Below are positions 1 through 8,966 of a DNA stretch of 64,000 bases, piece by piece. The notes beneath the pieces are model-generated. The model was not told the origin of the DNA. It saw only the letters and a list, made by a program, of their open reading frames with translations, and made no database searches. The DNA is taken from positions 930,001 through 994,000 of the forward strand of contig DASRFR010000047.1 in assembly GCA_035651455.1 (NCBI GenBank), in the 5' to 3' direction. Both the position numbers and the translations under genes were made by a program. The DNA comes from DASRFR01 sp035651455. Its GTDB lineage: Bacteria; Acidobacteriota; Terriglobia; Terriglobales; Acidobacteriaceae. Each line of letters starts with the position of its first letter. Within the stretch, counting starts at the first letter, position 1.

Positions 1-370
1 TCATCGCTGCCCGGGCCTTTTCCTTTTCTCCCATCAAGCGAATGATTTCGGGCGGAGGCCCAATAAATTTAATGCCGCAGGCCTCGCACACTTCGGCAAA
101 GTTCGCGTTCTCAGAGAGCAGGCCGTAACCGGGGTGGATGGCTTCAACATTCGCGATCTCCGCGGCGCTGATCACCGCGGGGATATTCAGATAACTCTGC
201 GAGAGCTGCGGTGGCCCGATGCAGATGGCCTCGTCAGCGAAGCGCACCGCCAGGGAGTTACGGTCGGCTTCGCTGTAAATGGCGACCGTCCGGATCCCCA
301 ACTCTTTGCAGGCGCAAATGACTCGCAGGGCGATTTCGCCGCGATTCGCAATCAATACTTTCTTAAACAT
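1..370 (-). CDS. accC: Biotin carboxylase subunit of acetyl-CoA carboxylase, N-terminal part
   Basis: This is the first 123 codons of biotin carboxylase, the ATP-dependent enzyme that carboxylates biotin on AccB in the first step of fatty acid synthesis. The rest lies beyond the left edge. The visible protein starts MFKKVLIANRGEIALR, the family's N-terminal nucleotide-fold signature, and continues with IHPGYGLLSEN and GPPPEIIRLMG, both typical of AccC before the ATP-grasp domain. It follows accB by 72 bp on the same strand, the usual accB-accC pairing, so one transcript is likely. The ATG at 370 is the family start; I see no Shine-Dalgarno sequence before it. The identity is secure; only completeness is unknown. 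Confidence 0.95.
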   Translation of the reverse strand, partial: MFKKVLIANRGEIALRVICACKELGIRTVAIYSEADRNSLAVRFADEAICIGPPQLSQSYLNIPAVISAAEIANVEAIHPGYGLLSENANFAEVCEACGIKFIGPPPEIIRLMGEKEKARAAM

Positions 371-442
371 GTCTGAAAAAGTTCGTTGCCATGAAACACA
401 AAAAAAGGCGCGCCCAGCGCGCCGCATGCTATTCGGCCATTG

Positions 443-934
443 TTAACTGCGCGGCCGGACCGTGAACAGTTCCTGGCCATATTCGATGGGCTGGCCATTA
501 CTGACCAGTTTTTTCACGATCTCGCCGGCGACATCGGATTCAATCTCATTCATCAATTTCATCGCTTCCACGATGCATAGCACCTGTCCGACCTCGATGA
601 TGTCTCCCGCCCTGACAAAGGGCGGGGCTCCCGGCGACGGCGCCTCATAGAAGGTCCCCACTATGGGCGAGCGAATAATGTGCAAAGCTTCTTCGGGCGG
701 GGGTGCTGGTTTTGCTGCTGCGGCCGGGGCTGCGGGTGTGGCCGCAATGGCTGGACCGGCAGCAACCTCGACTACCGGCGTAGGCGCGGGATGAACAGCG
801 AAAAAGCGGGAGTCCGCCGCCGAGGCACCACCGCGTTTGACCCGCATCTTGACATCGCCCCGCTCCAACTCAAACTCGGTGATGTCTTTTTCGATTAAAA
901 ACTCGATGAGTTCCTTGAGTTCTTTCTGGTTCAT
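443..934 (-). CDS. accB: Biotin carboxyl carrier protein of acetyl-CoA carboxylase
   Basis: This 163-residue protein carries the biotin that shuttles carboxyl groups between biotin carboxylase and carboxyltransferase. Residues 1-35 form the AccB N-terminal segment, residues 48-80 are a flexible Ala/Pro-rich linker, and residues 84-161 are the biotinyl domain. The biotin attachment site EAMKLMNEI is intact, with Lys126 as the acceptor. Length is normal for the family (about 150-170). It lies between the M24 peptidase gene (40 bp upstream) and accC (72 bp downstream) on the same strand, a common bacterial arrangement. No carboxyltransferase genes are in view. Confidence 0.96.
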   Translation of the reverse strand: MNQKELKELIEFLIEKDITEFELERGDVKMRVKRGGASAADSRFFAVHPAPTPVVEVAAGPAIAATPAAPAAAAKPAPPPEEALHIIRSPIVGTFYEAPSPGAPPFVRAGDIIEVGQVLCIVEAMKLMNEIESDVAGEIVKKLVSNGQPIEYGQELFTVRPRS

Positions 935-974
935 CGTATAGGGAAAGACGCGATTTCAATTACGGCCTAGCCAT

Positions 975-2072
975 TCAAAGCACCAGGAGATCTTTGCCGG
1001 TGGGTGTCAGAACCTCACACCCCCTCTGGGTCACGAGCACCATATCTTCAATGCGCACGCCCAGCTTTCCAGGAATGTAAGCGCCAGGTTCGATAGTGAT
1101 GACCATGCCGGGTCGCAGGACGTCTTTCTGCCCGGCAGCTACCCGTGGCGCCTCATGAATCTCAACTCCCACTCCGTGGCCAGTGGAGTGGCTAAAATAA
1201 CGCCCCAGCCCCGCCGTTACCAATATTTTTCGGGCTGCCTGGTCCACTTCTCCCGCCGTAACCCCTGGCCGAACAGCTTCTACCCCTGCCTGCTGAGCTT
1301 TACGTACCGCCTCATAGACGCGGCGGGAATCGTCCGGAATTTTCCCCACGTGCACGGTACGGGTCATGTCCGAACAATAGCCAGTGAGTATAACACCGAA
1401 GTCACAGACCACGAATCCTTGGGCCGGAATGGACTGCGCCGAGGCGCGAGCGTGAGGCAGAGCCGATCGGGCGCCCGATGCAATGATGGTCTCGAACGAC
1501 ATGCCCTGAGCTCCAGCACGATGCGCAGCGTACTCCATTTCCGCCGCCACCGAGGATTCACGAACGCCCGGACGAATATTATTCACGGCTGTATCAAACA
1601 ACTGGGCACCCAGTTTGATTGCGGCCCGAATGCGCTGGACTTCGTCCTCGTCCTTGATGGTGCGCTGTGCTTCGATAAGCAGCGGCGCAATCTTCAAACG
1701 GAAACCCGCCGGCAGTGCTTTGCGCAAACGGCTTTGTGCGCCGACGGTCAGCGACTCGCCTTCGATCCCCAACATGCTGGCGTTATTTGCCTTGGTACTT
1801 TTTCGCTTTGTTGTAAGCCAATCCGCGGCGCTCAACAGCGGGTTTTTGCGGCTGATTACGGTTTTTGCGCTATTGACCTCGGCCCGAGCCTGAGCGGCAT
1901 ACCGGCCATCGGTGAACAAGACGGCTGCGGTTTCGCCAACGATCATGACCGCCGAGCTGCCAGTAAAACCTGATAAGTAGCGGATATTGGGAAGATGACT
2001 AACCACGAGGTAATCAAGCCGGTTCTGTGACAGTGCGTCCTGGAGCCGCCGGACGCGGCCTTTGTGGTCCAT
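975..2072 (-). CDS. Xaa-Pro aminopeptidase-like M24B metallopeptidase
   Basis: A 365-residue cytoplasmic dimetal peptidase of the aminopeptidase P/prolidase group, expected to cleave peptides next to proline. Residues 1-135 are the creatinase-like N-terminal domain and residues 140-360 the pita-bread catalytic domain. All five metal ligands of the family are visible: Asp224 (VVCDFG), Asp235 (GYCSDMT), His299 (HSTGHG), Glu328 (TIEPGAY) and Glu342 (RIEDM). It precedes accB by 40 bp on the same strand, an order seen in many bacteria. The ATG has no clear Shine-Dalgarno sequence; a TAAACT box lies 6 nt before it. Whether it prefers dipeptides (PepQ) or longer peptides (PepP) cannot be told from sequence. 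Confidence 0.92.
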   Translation of the reverse strand: MDHKGRVRRLQDALSQNRLDYLVVSHLPNIRYLSGFTGSSAVMIVGETAAVLFTDGRYAAQARAEVNSAKTVISRKNPLLSAADWLTTKRKSTKANNASMLGIEGESLTVGAQSRLRKALPAGFRLKIAPLLIEAQRTIKDEDEVQRIRAAIKLGAQLFDTAVNNIRPGVRESSVAAEMEYAAHRAGAQGMSFETIIASGARSALPHARASAQSIPAQGFVVCDFGVILTGYCSDMTRTVHVGKIPDDSRRVYEAVRKAQQAGVEAVRPGVTAGEVDQAARKILVTAGLGRYFSHSTGHGVGVEIHEAPRVAAGQKDVLRPGMVITIEPGAYIPGKLGVRIEDMVLVTQRGCEVLTPTGKDLLVL

Positions 2073-2309
2073 GCAGAGAGTTTAACAGGCGAGAAACGAA
2101 TGCCCGCAAATGGAAGCGGGCGCACAGAGCCCAGATGATGTGCAATCGACGCCGATCGCCGATCAAGTGCTGGTGGGGCGGCGCCACCTGGAGAATATCT
2201 CTAGATTGGCCGCTGTTCCCGTGCATGCCCCGGGAGGTTAACAATCCAACCCCGGACGGCGACCGCCCCGTGCAGAGTCGGAGCTGCTCTGGCCCCTTCC
2301 CCGCCTTAT
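2073..2309. other. Intergenic region before the M24 peptidase gene
   Basis: No convincing gene in these 237 bp. A perfect 6-bp GC hairpin (GCCCGC/GCGGGC, 8-nt loop) lies at 2102-2121, upstream of the peptidase start. It has no U-run, so it does not look like an intrinsic terminator. Confidence 0.4.
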
Positions 2310-3089
2310 CTATCGGCAGAGTCGCGCCGCTTCTTTAAAGATGTTCAGAAACATCGGGCGGGTGAGCTTTCCAGTGTTCGTGTTTTGATTCGAGGGGTGG
2401 TATGAAGCTAAAAGGATTTTGCCATTCGGCATTTGGTACTTCGCGGCGTGCTGGAAAACATAGGGCTTCTTTGTAAATATTTCGGCACGACGCTTCAGAT
2501 GATTTAAATACGCTTCGAAGCCGATTCGGCCGAGAGCCACGATGACTCTCACATTGTGCAGACCGTCCAGTTCGCGATCTAAAAATGGCGCACACCGCGC
2601 TATTTCTGCCGGCGACGGTTTATTGTCAGGGGGAGCGCAGCGCACCGCCGCGGTGATGTACAGATTCTTCAAGACAAGACCATCGCCGCGATGCGTGGCC
2701 TTCGGCTGATTGGCAAACCCAGTCTCGTAAAGAATGGGATACATGAAGTTGCCCGACGAATCGCCGGTGAAAGGACGCCCGGTTCGGTTCGAGCCATGTG
2801 CACCTGGTGCGAGTCCCACGATTAAGACGCGGGCTTCGGGATCACCGAAACCGGCGACAGGTTTCCCCCAGTATTCCCAATCGAGATAGGCGCGACGCTT
2901 TTCGCGCGCAATCTCTTCCCGGTAGTTGACCAAACGAGGACACTGGGTGCATGCGACAACTTCGCGGTTCAGCTGACGCAGCCAGGGCAGGCACGGGTGC
3001 AGCGCATCCCCCGCGCTCCGCGAGAGAGAAGGTGAGAGAAGCGGTTTTCCGGTCGTCAATCTTGTGACCGCCGTCTTCGCCGACGCCAT
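2310..3089 (-). CDS. Family 5 (UDGb-type) uracil-DNA glycosylase
   Basis: DNA repair enzyme removing uracil, and in this family often other deaminated bases, from DNA. The 259-residue form has the UDGb motif GLAPGAHGSNRTGRPFTGD and the C-terminal motif ASYHPS. Cys47 and Cys50 (CTQCPRL), with later cysteines in VRCAPPDNKP and RCAPFLD, fit the four-cysteine iron-sulfur cluster of families 4 and 5. The motif-1 form with Ala-His rather than a catalytic acid is what separates family 5 from family 4. The open frame extends to 3248, but the first 53 codons show no conserved features. I prefer the ATG at 3089, which has a TAGTGT box 7 nt upstream. Downstream is the accB-accC strand after 237 bp. Confidence 0.9.
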   Translation of the reverse strand: MASAKTAVTRLTTGKPLLSPSLSRSAGDALHPCLPWLRQLNREVVACTQCPRLVNYREEIAREKRRAYLDWEYWGKPVAGFGDPEARVLIVGLAPGAHGSNRTGRPFTGDSSGNFMYPILYETGFANQPKATHRGDGLVLKNLYITAAVRCAPPDNKPSPAEIARCAPFLDRELDGLHNVRVIVALGRIGFEAYLNHLKRRAEIFTKKPYVFQHAAKYQMPNGKILLASYHPSNQNTNTGKLTRPMFLNIFKEAARLCR

Positions 3090-3333
3090 TCTTTTTACAC
3101 TACCACGCAAGCCTTGAGCTGCTACAGAGGTGACGAAAGTAACTCGCTGACAACCGGCGCAACCACGGAAAGACCCGCGGATTTCCCAATGTGTAATTTC
3201 TTGCACTTTCCTGGCGCGTGCCGCGTTTGTAAGCCGTTGAGAGCACATACCCCAATCGCAGAGCTACTTGGCAGACGGCTTGCACCCATCCGGGTAAGCC
3301 ACCCCCAACAACCTGCACCAAGCGAGAGCCATT

Positions 3334-4062
3334 ATGGGATGCCGTCGAGAACCGCGCAGAACCGTCAGCTATCCGGCAAGCATTGCTGGAATGGACGCCC
3401 AGGGGCGTTCGTTCCTCGACACTATTAAGATTCGCGACATAAGTGCCCGCGGCATTTTGGTCGAAGGCGTTCGCGCCGTGGTCAAGATCGGCGACACCGT
3501 TGTCGTGCGTTACGGCGAGAATAAAGGACGATTCCGCGTAATGTGGATTAAGCGCATGAACGGATCGCCCAACCAGAAGCAGGTCGGGCTCGAGCACCTG
3601 TTATCCACTACGATTCCGTGGGATGTCGATGTTCCGCTTCCCACCGCCGACACGTATCGCCACCCGCGCGCCCGCATCCGGCGCCAGTTTTCCCGTTTTC
3701 GCTGCGAAATTCCCGTCGAACTACGCTTTTTCTATTCCAAAGCGCCGCAGTGGGGCAGCACCGCCGACGTGTGTGAAGGCGGGTGCTTCGTGAAGACCTC
3801 CAACATTCTTCCTATCGGCTCGGAGATCGAAATTGCACTCTGGCTCGATCATGTGAAGGTGTGGGTTAAAGGTGTGATCGTAACCAATCTCTGCGGTTTT
3901 GGAACCGGAATCCGCTTCTCTTCTATGCCGCTTGAAGTGCGCCTGCGATTGCGCGAGTTCCTGCAGAAAAAAGGACAGGAGATTCCCGATCGCCGTTATG
4001 AAGCAGACGAGGAACTCATTCTCGAAGACGATCTGCTCGCATTTGGACAGGCACGAGGCTGA
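3334..4062 (+). CDS. Tandem double-PilZ domain protein
   Basis: A 242-residue cytoplasmic protein with two PilZ-type beta-barrel domains, the fold that binds cyclic-di-GMP in many bacteria. Domain 1 (about residues 4-80) begins with RREPRRTVSYPASI and has the DISARGILVEG strand. Domain 2 (about 108-225) begins RIRRQFSRFRCEIPVEL and has TADVCEGGCFVKT. In both, the arginine-rich N-terminal stretch and the D-x-S/C-x-x-G segment match the PilZ ligand-binding pattern, though domain 2 has Cys in place of Ser. No membrane segment or output domain is present, so it is probably an adaptor. GAGAG precedes the ATG by 6 nt. It is read toward gluQ, 120 bp away. Confidence 0.85.
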   Translation: MGCRREPRRTVSYPASIAGMDAQGRSFLDTIKIRDISARGILVEGVRAVVKIGDTVVVRYGENKGRFRVMWIKRMNGSPNQKQVGLEHLLSTTIPWDVDVPLPTADTYRHPRARIRRQFSRFRCEIPVELRFFYSKAPQWGSTADVCEGGCFVKTSNILPIGSEIEIALWLDHVKVWVKGVIVTNLCGFGTGIRFSSMPLEVRLRLREFLQKKGQEIPDRRYEADEELILEDDLLAFGQARG

Positions 4063-4170
4063 AGTCAAGGTTTTTGTAATCGCATTCTCCGCAAACTCGT
4101 ACATCACTCCTGGCAGGTTGCCGATCGCAACCTGCTTTTTTCTGCGGACACCGCCGGCAATGAGTCTCAG

Positions 4171-4176
4171 TAAAAT
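4171..4176 (+). promoter_or_regulatory. TANNAT box before gluQ
   Basis: TAAAAT ends 6 nt before the GTG start of gluQ; no Shine-Dalgarno sequence lies between. This spacing suits a -10 box driving a leaderless transcript. No -35 is evident. Confidence 0.4.
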
Positions 4177-4182
4177 GTCCGT

Positions 4183-5055
4183 GTGAATGGCATCTCGTCG
4201 GACGGATACCGCGGACGGCTGGCTCCTTCGCCCACTGGATTTCTGCACATCGGGCATGCACGAACGTTCTGGACAGCGGCGCAGCGCGCGGGGGAAGCCA
4301 AAGGCGTGCTCGTGCTCCGCAATGAAGATCTCGACCCGCACCGCTGCAGACCAGAGTTCGTGACTAAGATGTACGAGGACCTCCGCTGGCTGCGGATTGA
4401 TTGGCAGGAAGGGCCCGATTGCGGCGGTCCATACGGGCCATATTCGCAAAGCGAAAGGCGCGATGCATATCTCAGAGCATGGCGGCAGCTGCGCGACTCC
4501 GGGTTTATCTATCCCTGCACTTGCTCCCGTAAAGATGTGGCGCAGTCGGCCAGCGCTCCCAACGATTCGGACAATGAGCCTATGTACAGTGGCAAGTGCC
4601 GCAGCCGAACAGATGCCATTACTTTCGCCGAGCCCGCGGGTCTCAACTGGCGATTCCGTGTTCCTGATGGTGAGCGCGTCGCATTTATTGATGTTCACCT
4701 CGGAATGCAGGAATTCACGGCGGGCGAAGATTTTGCAGATTTCCTGATATGGCGGCGCGATGATGTCCCCGCATATCAGCTAGCCGTTGTTGTCGACGAC
4801 GCCGCCATGCGAATCACCGAGGTGGTGCGCGGCGCCGACCTTCTGAAGAGCACGGCGCGCCAGATCCTGCTTAGTCGCGCGCTGGACCTTCCCCTGCCTG
4901 CGTACTATCATTGCGATTTGGTAAGAGATGAGAATGGTATGCGTTTAGCCAAACGCCACGATTCGCTTAGTATCCATAGCCTGCGCGCGAGAGGGCTCAC
5001 AGCGGCTCAGGTGTTAGAACAGGCTTGGCAACAACGCGCCTGGCAGCGTGGTTGA
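4183..5055 (+). CDS. gluQ: Glutamyl-Q tRNA(Asp) synthetase
   Basis: A 290-residue truncated glutamyl-tRNA synthetase paralogue that activates glutamate and attaches it to queuosine in the anticodon of tRNA(Asp). The class I catalytic domain starts with RLAPSPTGFLHIGHA (HIGH at 22-25), and LAKRHDSLS near the C-terminus takes the KMSKS position. The zinc site typical of GluQ is present: Cys112, Cys114, Tyr135 and Cys139. The anticodon-binding domain of true GltX is absent, which explains the short length and fixes the call. The start is GTG at 4183, just before the conserved N-terminus. It ends 41 bp before the convergent histidine kinase gene. Confidence 0.93.
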   Translation: MNGISSDGYRGRLAPSPTGFLHIGHARTFWTAAQRAGEAKGVLVLRNEDLDPHRCRPEFVTKMYEDLRWLRIDWQEGPDCGGPYGPYSQSERRDAYLRAWRQLRDSGFIYPCTCSRKDVAQSASAPNDSDNEPMYSGKCRSRTDAITFAEPAGLNWRFRVPDGERVAFIDVHLGMQEFTAGEDFADFLIWRRDDVPAYQLAVVVDDAAMRITEVVRGADLLKSTARQILLSRALDLPLPAYYHCDLVRDENGMRLAKRHDSLSIHSLRARGLTAAQVLEQAWQQRAWQRG

Positions 5056-5095
5056 TTTGACGGTCGACCTGGCGCGACCTCAACACAAGAAAGCG

Positions 5096-7456
5096 TCACA
5101 TCGCGGTATGGGCGACTTTGTCTCCGACGGAAGCAGAGGCCTTCACCGGCAATATGGCGCGCACCGAGGTTCCACCATGACCAGAGTCAATCTCCAGCCG
5201 TCCGCCCAGTTGGCGAACGCGCTCGCGCATACCCTGAATACCCACCCCGGGTCGGACTGATCCAGACACTGCGAGATAGCTTTGCGCCGGCATTCCCTTA
5301 CCCTTGTCCCGAACTTGCAAGGTGACTGTGTTGCCGTCGCGAACGACGCTGATCGACGCCATCGGGCTTTCCGAGTGACGGTGAATGTTGGTAAGGCATT
5401 CCTGGACAATGCGGAACAGTGCAGTCTCCAATTCACTGCTGAAACGACCGAGCTCTGGCGAGAGTGTGAGATCTACGGGAATCTTGCTGCGTTCGGCGAA
5501 GCCCTCCACAAACCAACGCAGCGCCGAGGGCAATCCGGCCTCGTCCAGCAGGGGCGGGTGCAATAGATGAGAGATGGTCCGCAGTTCCCTGGTCATGTCG
5601 CTTACGATTTCGACGCTCTCATCCAGCATTCTCGCAGCCGAGTCGCTCAGGTTTTCCTGTTCACCCTTTAGCATGGCGAGATTCATGCTGAGCGCGGCTA
5701 AAAGTTGTCCCGCGCTGTCGTGCAGCTCGCGGGCAATGCGGCGCCGTTCCTCATCCTGCAAGCGCAGGAGTCTGCCCGAAAGCGAACGCAAGCTCTCTTC
5801 AGCCGCAAGCAATTCGCGGGTACGCTCGCGTACTCGCGATTCCAGCTCCTGCTTAGCTTGCTCCAGCTTCTCTAAAGACAATTTCCGGTCAGTTATGTCG
5901 AGAAGCACCCCAAAAAGGCGGGTCGGTCCCGTGTCAGACGGCATCCTCCCGCCCTTGCAGAAGAACCATCGCAGGCCGTCCTTTGGGTGGAGATACCGGT
6001 ACTCGATCTCGAGCGTCCCCAGGATGCGGCTGCGGTCCATCGCCTCGCGAAGCATCGGCAGGTCCTCCGGGTGAACGCGATTCGCCCACTGGGTGGCTGG
6101 ATCGGGATTACCCGGCTCGAGGCCGAACATTTCATGGAGTGCCGGCGACAAGGTGCTGACTCCGCTTACCGGGTCCCACTCCCACGTGCCAATGCGCGCA
6201 GCTTCCTGCGCGATGCGAAAGCGCTCTTCGTTCTGGCGGATTACCAGCTCCACGCGCTTGCGCGCGGTTACGTCGCGGCAGGTCCCCATCATGCGCACTG
6301 GCCGACGATTTTCGTCGTACACCACCTGGCCGTTTGTCTCTAACCAGGTTGTTTGACCGTTCCCATTCTGAATGCGATATTCGATCTGGTAGGGGCAGCC
6401 GGTCGCGAGCGCTTCGTCTAAAGCCTTCTGCACGCGTGTGCGATCTTCTTCAATGATCCAGGCCTGAACATCCGCAAATTTTCCGGAAAAAGAGCCCGGC
6501 GGCAGACCGTAAATCTCCTCCATGTTTTCCGACCAGTTCAGGTTGCCGGTGGTGATGTCCCACTCCCAGGTGCCCACGTTGGCCGCTTTCAGGGTGAAAC
6601 GCAACTTCTCCTGACTCTCGCTTAGGACCTTCTCCGTTTCGATCCGCGCGCTGATGTCGCGTGCAATTTTGGAAGCCCCGATGATTTTGCCGCTCCCGTC
6701 TCGTACCGGGGAGATCGTCAGAGAGACGTGTACCAGCTTGCCAGTTTTGCTGACTCGCACGGTCTCGAAGTGTTCGATGCGTTGACCTGAACGAATCTTG
6801 CGAAGGATTTCCGTCTCTTGTGCCACCAGCTCCGGAGGAATGATGATGGTAATCGGGCGGCCAACAGCTTCCTCCTCGGTAAATCCGAAGATTCGTTGCG
6901 CAGCCGCATTCCAAGTGATAATCACGCCGTTCAGATCCTTGGAAACGATGGCGTCATCGGAGGATTCGACGATTGCCGCAAACCGGAAGCGTGGGTCCGC
7001 AATCTGGCGGGCCGCAGACATATTTGTCTCAGTGGATTTGTCGTTAGTACCTGGAGTTTGCATCGCCCCTTCGGCCACAGCTCGTTTTTCGCGTGCCAGT
7101 TCCTGCACTTTGGCAATCAATTCACGCGCGATATCGGACTTCGCGACATAACCCACCGCGCCCGCTTCCAGCGCCTGTGGGAGCATCTGGACGGGGTCAT
7201 GTTGACTGACAATGAGGATCTTGGATTCGGGGAATTCGCGGCGGATGACGCGGCTCGCGTCCAGCCCATTCAGATTGGGCATGGTCACGTCGAGCAGGAT
7301 GATGTCGGGATGTAGTTCGCGCGCTTTGGCGATGGCGTCTCGTCCATCGACCGCCTCGCCGCAGACTTCCCAATCCGGACGCCCGGAAAGAACGGAGCGC
7401 AACCCGCGCCGGATGACTGCCTGGTCATCGGCGATCAGGATCCGTGCTGATCCCAT
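5096..7456 (-). CDS. Receiver - triple PAS - HisKA_3 sensor histidine kinase
   Basis: A 786-residue soluble signalling protein. Residues 1-120 are a receiver domain with Asp10/Asp11, the phospho-acceptor Asp56 and Lys106 all conserved. Three PAS/PAC modules follow at about 155-275, 280-400 and 405-525. A coiled-coil linker (525-560) leads into a NarX/DesK-type dimerisation domain with the phospho-His in RELHD (His579), and a GHKL ATPase with the N-box (Asn690), DKGKGM and GVGIQGM. There is no transmembrane segment, so it senses a cytoplasmic signal or another kinase. A receiver at the N-terminus suggests it is itself phosphorylated by an upstream kinase. No cognate NarL-type regulator lies nearby, so it is an orphan here. 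Confidence 0.9.
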   Translation of the reverse strand: MGSARILIADDQAVIRRGLRSVLSGRPDWEVCGEAVDGRDAIAKARELHPDIILLDVTMPNLNGLDASRVIRREFPESKILIVSQHDPVQMLPQALEAGAVGYVAKSDIARELIAKVQELAREKRAVAEGAMQTPGTNDKSTETNMSAARQIADPRFRFAAIVESSDDAIVSKDLNGVIITWNAAAQRIFGFTEEEAVGRPITIIIPPELVAQETEILRKIRSGQRIEHFETVRVSKTGKLVHVSLTISPVRDGSGKIIGASKIARDISARIETEKVLSESQEKLRFTLKAANVGTWEWDITTGNLNWSENMEEIYGLPPGSFSGKFADVQAWIIEEDRTRVQKALDEALATGCPYQIEYRIQNGNGQTTWLETNGQVVYDENRRPVRMMGTCRDVTARKRVELVIRQNEERFRIAQEAARIGTWEWDPVSGVSTLSPALHEMFGLEPGNPDPATQWANRVHPEDLPMLREAMDRSRILGTLEIEYRYLHPKDGLRWFFCKGGRMPSDTGPTRLFGVLLDITDRKLSLEKLEQAKQELESRVRERTRELLAAEESLRSLSGRLLRLQDEERRRIARELHDSAGQLLAALSMNLAMLKGEQENLSDSAARMLDESVEIVSDMTRELRTISHLLHPPLLDEAGLPSALRWFVEGFAERSKIPVDLTLSPELGRFSSELETALFRIVQECLTNIHRHSESPMASISVVRDGNTVTLQVRDKGKGMPAQSYLAVSGSVRPGVGIQGMRERVRQLGGRLEIDSGHGGTSVRAILPVKASASVGDKVAHTAM

Positions 7457-7785
7457 TTAGCTCACGCCCCCATTGATCGAAAAGCTACAAGGAAGTGCAC
7501 TTCGTTCCGAAGCAGGCCGAACACGACAAGAGGCCGACGTTCTGATTCAGCTCTAGTGACGCTCCACCAGTTGTAGCTCAGGATATGCAAACAGCTGACC
7601 GTTTCCCATACAGTCTTTGCTGTAGAAGCGGCCCGCAGGAGGATACACCATCATCCTCTGCCATTAAACCGCACGCAGAACCGCACATGCACCTGTGCTG
7701 CCGATCACTGAAGACTGGTAAATACCAGAATCCAATGGACTCTGACGCGAGGCGAATACAAGCTAGTACTTCGAAAGGAGCAAGC
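7457..7785. other. Divergent control region, histidine kinase / asnA
   Basis: These 329 bp separate the divergent kinase and asnA genes. An open frame continues upstream of asnA from 7585, but it lacks AsnA homology and a Shine-Dalgarno sequence, so I treat it as non-coding. It holds two inverted repeats: TACAG/CTGTA (7609-7624) and the palindrome at 7715-7728. Confidence 0.5.
7715..7728. promoter_or_regulatory. Palindrome upstream of asnA
   Basis: CTGGTAAATACCAG is two perfect 6-bp arms around AA, 57 bp before the asnA start. The symmetry and size suit a dimeric regulator; which protein would bind is unknown. Confidence 0.35.
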
Positions 7786-8928
7786 ATGAGCACCCCCGTG
7801 TTGGACAAGAGGGCAGACCTGGCGGGCCCCGGCATTGGCGATTACAGCGAATTGGAGAGAATTCTTCCGAGCGATTACCGCTCCCTGCTTACTCCCAAAG
7901 AGACGCAGCAGGCTATTTTTCAGCTGAAGCGCTACATCGAAGACCATCTATGCAAGGAACTCAACTTATTCATGGTGGAGGTGCCGCTCATCGTTGACGT
8001 GGAGAGCGGCGTCAACGACATGCTGGACCGGGACGGCTCACGAACTCCGATCCAGTTTCACATTTCGAATGACCGCAACCTGCATCCTGTGGATGCGCAG
8101 GTGGTGCAGGCAGCGACAAAATGGAAGCGGGTGGCGCTGAAGGAATTCGGTTGCAAGAGCGGCGAGGGCATCTGCACCGATATGCGCGCCGTGCGCAAAG
8201 ATTATTTTCTGGACCATGATCACTCCGCGTACGTCGATCAGTGGGACTGGGAAAGAGTGATCACGCCTGAGCAGCGCAACCTGGCATTCCTCAAAAGCGT
8301 CGTCGAAAAAATTTGGAAAGTGCTGGTCGGCGCCGAGAAGTTTGCGTTTGAGTTGTTTCCCGAGCTGAAAGACTCACGCTATCCCGCGCTGCCCGAAAAT
8401 CTGAAATTCCTGCATGCGGAAGAAATTCTGGACATGTTCCCGGACTTGCCGCGTAAGCAGAGGGAAACGGAAGTCCTGATGAAATATCCCGCAATCTTCA
8501 TCATCGGGATTGGCTGGCCACTAAAGGATGGCTATCCCCACGAGAACCGCGCCGCCGACTACGACGATTGGATCAGCGATACCGGCAATGAGAGCAGGAA
8601 AGACACGCATGGCCTCAACGGCGACATCCTGGTCTGGAATCATGTCACGAAACGGCGCCACGAACTCACGTCTATGGGAATCCGCGTCAATGCGGACACC
8701 CTGAAACGGCAACTGGAAATGTCAAACCTGCTCGACAACTTGAGATTTCCCTATCACCAGGGAATTGTCAAGAACGAGTTGCCCCTGTCGATTGGCGGCG
8801 GAATCGGTCAATCGCGAACGCTGATGCTACTGCTCAGGAAGGCGCACCTGGGCGAAGTGAGCGTGACGGTATGGCCGAAGGTGCTGAAGGAGATGTGCGC
8901 GAGGAAGAACATTTTTGTTCTCGAGTAG
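7786..8928 (+). CDS. asnA: Aspartate-ammonia ligase (ammonia-dependent asparagine synthetase)
   Basis: A 380-residue enzyme making asparagine from aspartate, ammonia and ATP. It is a class II aminoacyl-tRNA synthetase paralogue related to AspRS without an anticodon domain. Visible family segments are FMVEVPLIVD, the motif 2-like DMRAVRKDYFLDHDHSAYVDQ with its Asp and Arg residues, and the motif 3-like SIGGGIGQSR near the C-terminus. The ATG at 7786 has a perfect AAAGGAG 5 nt upstream, which decides the start against the longer open frame. It is somewhat longer than Escherichia coli AsnA (330). It stands alone between divergent and convergent signalling genes. No amidotransferase domain is present, so free ammonia is the nitrogen source. 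Confidence 0.92.
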   Translation: MSTPVLDKRADLAGPGIGDYSELERILPSDYRSLLTPKETQQAIFQLKRYIEDHLCKELNLFMVEVPLIVDVESGVNDMLDRDGSRTPIQFHISNDRNLHPVDAQVVQAATKWKRVALKEFGCKSGEGICTDMRAVRKDYFLDHDHSAYVDQWDWERVITPEQRNLAFLKSVVEKIWKVLVGAEKFAFELFPELKDSRYPALPENLKFLHAEEILDMFPDLPRKQRETEVLMKYPAIFIIGIGWPLKDGYPHENRAADYDDWISDTGNESRKDTHGLNGDILVWNHVTKRRHELTSMGIRVNADTLKRQLEMSNLLDNLRFPYHQGIVKNELPLSIGGGIGQSRTLMLLLRKAHLGEVSVTVWPKVLKEMCARKNIFVLE

Positions 8929-8966
8929 TCAGCGGAGTTGAATCGGAATGTCAGCTTCGGATTGAA

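Noticed and set aside
1155..1973. Plus-strand frame of 272 codons inside the M24 peptidase gene
   Set aside because: All five metal ligands of the peptidase are read on the other strand; this frame has no domain.
3721..4698. Long minus-strand frame of 325 codons across the PilZ and gluQ genes
   Set aside because: Both strands are open, but the plus-strand products have clear domains and the minus frame has none; it is a by-product of high GC.
7585..7785. N-terminal extension of AsnA
   Set aside because: The extra 67 codons have no AsnA homology and the ATG at 7786 has a perfect Shine-Dalgarno sequence.
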